From positions 41,262 to 105,261 of the forward strand of contig CAMCPM010000008.1 of NCBI GenBank assembly GCA_945876755.1: 64,000 bases of DNA. Direction: 5' to 3'. Within the stretch, counting starts at the first letter, position 1, and each line of letters opens with the position of its first letter. The notes beneath the pieces are model-generated. The model saw only the letters and a program-made list of their open reading frames with translations. It made no database searches and was not told where the DNA came from. The stretch comes from an uncultured Clostridia bacterium. Lineage in GTDB: Bacteria > Bacillota > Clostridia > Oscillospirales > Ruminococcaceae. Shown here piece after piece: positions 61,724-64,000 of this stretch. Made by a program: the position numbers and the translations under genes.

Positions 61724-61752
61724 TAATTACGCATTACGAATTCCGCATTAAT
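61724..61752. repeat. Short interspersed repeat, copy C
   Basis: On the minus strand TTAATGCGGAATTCGTAATG followed by CGTAATTA, the same unit as copies A (27821) and B (33063). It overlaps the stop codon of the ABC permease gene at 61748 and abuts the glyoxalase-like stump. Confidence 0.8.
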
Positions 61753-62503
61753 AAAGCTTTTTTCCGCCGAAATTCTTTTTCCTTACTGCGGCTATGCAGA
61801 AAACATACACCGCTGCAGACGCAAGTGCAAGTACCGTACACCTCAAAAGCTGGCTTTCTGCACTGTTTGAAAGCACCGTCATATTGGCGAGTCCAAGGGC
61901 TATGCCTGCGAAAAGCGAAACGAAAAGCGCTGCCGCTTCCCTGTCGGTAACAAGCGAAACAAGCATATTTATCATTCCGCACAGGACGTACAGCAGAAGC
62001 GCTGCCGCCGAAGCCGCAATTATCGTCGGAAGCGGAGGAGATACAAAGTCTGCGGCAGGCTGTCCCGTCATAACTCGGAAGCCTACAAAGCCGCTGCTCC
62101 ACACTTCACTGAAATTGAACGCACGGGAACACACCGCATAATTGATTATGAACACTGCCGCAAAAAATAATACGGTATTTACAAGATATGTTATCAGCTT
62201 GCCTGCAAGCCATTTTCCGCGGCTGCCGCAGCGGAGTATCTCTATTCCGCCGAAGCCGCTGTCGAACATTATTCCGCAGACGGTGAAAAGATACAGTGGA
62301 AGATAGATAAACACGATATTCGTTATATCGGTAATTATCATGAAAAGCGCTTCAAAGGACGAAAACGCTGCCATGTCCGCAAGGTCGATATATTTATAAA
62401 CGCTGACTACCGCCGTGAAGGCTATTACCGCAAGGGCAAGACACCAGCGTGCGGCAGGGATATGCTCGGCAAGGCTGAACCATGCTCCGCGCAATTTTTT
62501 CAT
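61748..62503 (-). CDS. ABC-2 type permease subunit
   Basis: A 251-residue membrane protein with about six hydrophobic segments (WCLALAVIAFTAVVSVY, IFIYLPLYLFTVCGIMF, LVNTVLFFAAVFIINYAV, IIAASAAALLLYVLCGMIN and two near the C terminus). It has no recognisable motif beyond the hydrophobicity pattern and context. Its ATG overlaps the upstream permease stop by four bases (ATGA), so it is the third subunit of the three-gene transporter. The substrate is unknown; heteromeric permease pairs of this kind often export peptides or confer resistance to them. The stop codon lies inside short repeat copy C. Confidence 0.78.
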   Translation of the reverse strand: MKKLRGAWFSLAEHIPAARWCLALAVIAFTAVVSVYKYIDLADMAAFSSFEALFMIITDITNIVFIYLPLYLFTVCGIMFDSGFGGIEILRCGSRGKWLAGKLITYLVNTVLFFAAVFIINYAVCSRAFNFSEVWSSGFVGFRVMTGQPAADFVSPPLPTIIAASAAALLLYVLCGMINMLVSLVTDREAAALFVSLFAGIALGLANMTVLSNSAESQLLRCTVLALASAAVYVFCIAAVRKKNFGGKKLY

Positions 62504-63180
62504 CTGCGGCCGCCTGCCTTTCCGTAAAGTGTGAGCAGTACCGCTGCGCCCGTGAGTATCACAGGTATGACAAAACGGTCCGCAGTCATTTCGCCGCCGT
62601 ATATCGACGGTGCGATATCAAGGGGCGGATAGAAGCGCTCCAGCTTTAAATGGGGAAAAGCATATATGCAGAGCAGATAAAGTACCTGCGGCATTACCAG
62701 CGGTACATAACGCTGACGGTTTACAAAGGTCAGTCCGTAGGAAACCGCCGCATATCCGAAGCCGAAGCTTACCGGCAGTATCAATCCCGTAACGGCATAT
62801 GCGTAATCCGAAACTCCGCCCGAAGCTGCGCATACGGCAAACAATACAAGCTGTGGTATAAGCAATGCTGCCGCTCCCGAAATCCCGCAGGTGAGAAGTC
62901 TTGCAAGCTGATAGCCTTTCCGCCGAAGCTTGATAGTCATAAGAGTGCCGAATTTTGTTTCACGCTCCTGCATTATCATCACCGAATAGGGCATTGCCGC
63001 AAGCAAGGGCGCTCCGAACGGCAGTGCAAGCGCCTGTGAACGTATGTAGATATTTTCGGTATCGCCCGATGCGGTAAAGTACGCAAATGCGCCGAAAAGC
63101 AGAAGCAGGTCAAGAAAAATGCTTATATAAAACGCAGGCTCGGTAAAGATACGTTTAAGGTCGGTTTTAAGAAATCTCAT
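62500..63180 (-). CDS. ABC-2 type permease subunit
   Basis: A 226-residue polytopic protein with about six membrane segments, starting MRFLKTDLKRIFTEPAFYIS with an amphipathic N-terminal helix common in ABC-2 permeases. The segment MIMQERETKFGTLMTIK matches the cytoplasmic loop typical of that class, where QER contacts the ATPase. It overlaps both neighbours by four bases, consistent with strict stoichiometric expression. The substrate is not predictable from sequence. Confidence 0.8.
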   Translation of the reverse strand: MRFLKTDLKRIFTEPAFYISIFLDLLLLFGAFAYFTASGDTENIYIRSQALALPFGAPLLAAMPYSVMIMQERETKFGTLMTIKLRRKGYQLARLLTCGISGAAALLIPQLVLFAVCAASGGVSDYAYAVTGLILPVSFGFGYAAVSYGLTFVNRQRYVPLVMPQVLYLLCIYAFPHLKLERFYPPLDIAPSIYGGEMTADRFVIPVILTGAAVLLTLYGKAGGRR

Positions 63181-63821
63181 AGGTTTTCCTCTTTGACGGT
63201 GCAGTTTTCTATACGGAATTTTCTTGTGCAGAGCGACTCGATATCGTCTGCGATATGGCTGGCAAGGACTATCGTTGCGCCCTGTTCGTTCAGTTCCGTG
63301 AAAAGCTTTCTTATCTCCGCAACGGATTCGGTATCAAGGCTGTTCATAGGCTCGTCAAGGACAAGCAGCTCAGGCTTGTTCATTACCGCTTGTATTATTC
63401 CCAGTTTCTGACGCATACCCAGTGAATATGTACGCACGGGGCGGCGGTTTTTCGGGTCAAGTCCGAGTCTTTGCATAAGCTTGCATATTTCCTCCGCAGG
63501 CACGGGGTTAGCGCTCATTGAATTGAGAATTTTGAGATTTTTTATTCCGCTGTAATGAGGAATAAATCCCGGAGTTTCTATCATTACCCCAAGAGAATCT
63601 ATAAAACAGCCTTTTGCCGTAAGGTTTTCGCCGTTAAATGTTACTGCTCCCGAATCGGGGATAAGCAGTCCTGTCATAAGCTTGAAAACGACGGTTTTGC
63701 CGCTTCCGTTTCTGCCGATAAAACCGCATATCTCGCCTTTTTCTATTGAAAAGCTCGCCGCTCTAAGCACGGGAGTTCCTCCGAAGCTTTTGCTGACGTC
63801 CTGAAAACGGATATAGCTCAT
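63177..63821 (-). CDS. ABC transporter ATPase (CcmA/BcrA type)
   Basis: A 214-residue ABC ATPase of the CcmA/BcrA drug and peptide exporter group. Walker A is GRNGSGKTVVFKLM, the signature is TYSLGMRQKLGI (LSGGQ diverged to YSLGM, as usual in this group), Walker B is LLVLDEPMNSLD and the H loop is VLASHIADD. It powers the two permeases that follow. ATG 63821 has AAAGGCG upstream; the GTG at 63830 overlaps that site and is rejected. A consensus promoter lies at 63850-63878, so this is the first gene of the block that continues to moxR and DUF58. Confidence 0.92.
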   Translation of the reverse strand: MSYIRFQDVSKSFGGTPVLRAASFSIEKGEICGFIGRNGSGKTVVFKLMTGLLIPDSGAVTFNGENLTAKGCFIDSLGVMIETPGFIPHYSGIKNLKILNSMSANPVPAEEICKLMQRLGLDPKNRRPVRTYSLGMRQKLGIIQAVMNKPELLVLDEPMNSLDTESVAEIRKLFTELNEQGATIVLASHIADDIESLCTRKFRIENCTVKEENL

Positions 63822-63849
63822 ACTGTTCACGCCTTTCTTTACACATTAT

Positions 63850-63878
63850 AGTATACCTGTTTTGCCTGCAAATGTCAA
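63850..63878 (-). promoter_or_regulatory. Promoter of the ABC transporter block
   Basis: On the minus strand TTGACA (63873-63878), a 17-base spacer and TATACT (63850-63855), about 28 bases before the ATPase start. Confidence 0.82.
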
Positions 63879-63964
63879 TTGAATACACAAAATTACAACC
63901 TTTATCTGAATATGCTAAAACGCAAAGCGGCATCTGACATGAACATTGATATAATCCCCTTAGA

Positions 63965-63998
63965 GTAGACACTCGAAAAAACAAAAATTCGAGACTAC
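63965..63998. repeat. Inverted repeat at the right edge of the window
   Basis: GTAGACACTCGAA (63965-63977) and TTCGAGACTAC (63988-63998) are inverted repeats with a two-base indel, separated by an A-rich loop. A TATAAT lies ten bases upstream at 63950-63955. It could be an operator, or the end of an element continuing outside the window. Confidence 0.45.
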
Positions 63999-64000
63999 AC

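Noticed and set aside
1..64000. CRISPR array or defence island
   Set aside because: No regularly spaced direct repeats and no Cas, restriction or toxin-antitoxin proteins were recognised; the repeats found are dispersed or inverted.

Overview
The window looks like a chromosomal segment of an anaerobic, spore-lineage, plant-fibre-fermenting Firmicute, most likely a Ruminococcus-type member of the Oscillospiraceae. The reasons are a spoIIA sporulation operon, Shine-Dalgarno sites of the AAGGAGG type with frequent TTG and GTG starts, a Tyr-specific T-box, an IspH-S1 fusion typical of Clostridia, a fermentative adhE with Rex operators, and scattered pentose and hemicellulose genes. No prophage, complete insertion sequence, rRNA operon or CRISPR array is visible. 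The genus is inferred from gene content only.

Layout. 1-930 (minus): spoIIAA, spoIIAB and the start of sigF. 1062-7320 (plus): adhE behind two promoters and two Rex boxes, a YghZ-type aldo/keto reductase, and a CotH-kinase lipoprotein. 7426-14597 (plus): a MacB/FtsX-type ABC exporter with a long coiled coil, a PASTA plus beta-lactamase-fold protein, and a sodium/amino-acid symporter with an enlarged loop. 14749-18958: tRNA-Ser(CGA), an AraC-GGDEF fusion and the xylA-xylB operon. 19070-32329 (minus): a long, tightly packed housekeeping run, tepA, ylzJ-like, uppP, ftsK, ygiQ, an MBL hydrolase, DUF3006, an RpiR-type regulator, a flavoprotein, cmk, plsC and ispH-rpsA. 32577-37028 (plus): two acetyltransferases, metY and a chemoreceptor. 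37085-42574 (minus): a signalling operon of FapA, an HD-GYP response regulator and a hybrid histidine kinase. 42949-44151 (plus): a carboxynorspermidine dehydrogenase-like gene. 44306-46949: tRNA-Leu(GAG), tRNA-Ser(GGA), and a T-box operon made of a lipoprotein and tyrS. 47013-56500: a sugar region with an L-fucose/arabinose isomerase-family enzyme, a GH130 mannosylglucose phosphorylase, a GGDEF protein, a GH127 enzyme, an AraC regulator and PutP. 56578-63821 (minus): deoC-deoB, then a DUF58, MoxR, Thr-rich membrane protein and three-gene ABC transporter block.

How it fits together. Sugar entry (xylA/B, GH127, GH130, isomerase, deoB/C) feeds pentose phosphate metabolism and glycolysis; adhE disposes of NADH under apparent Rex control. 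At least three proteins (AraC-GGDEF, membrane GGDEF, HD-GYP) would make, bind or break cyclic di-nucleotides, and FapA and the hybrid kinase share an operon with the HD-GYP protein.

Most notable observations: a Tyr T-box whose first gene is a lipoprotein with an apparent one-base poly-A frameshift at its start; three unrelated intergenic inverted-repeat elements of about 120 bp; a three-copy short repeat, one copy beside the likely stump of a glyoxalase-family gene; a hairpin that may bridge SD and start codon of the hybrid kinase; a near-perfect parS-like site; and 79 bp coding for two proteins at the ygiQ/MBL junction.
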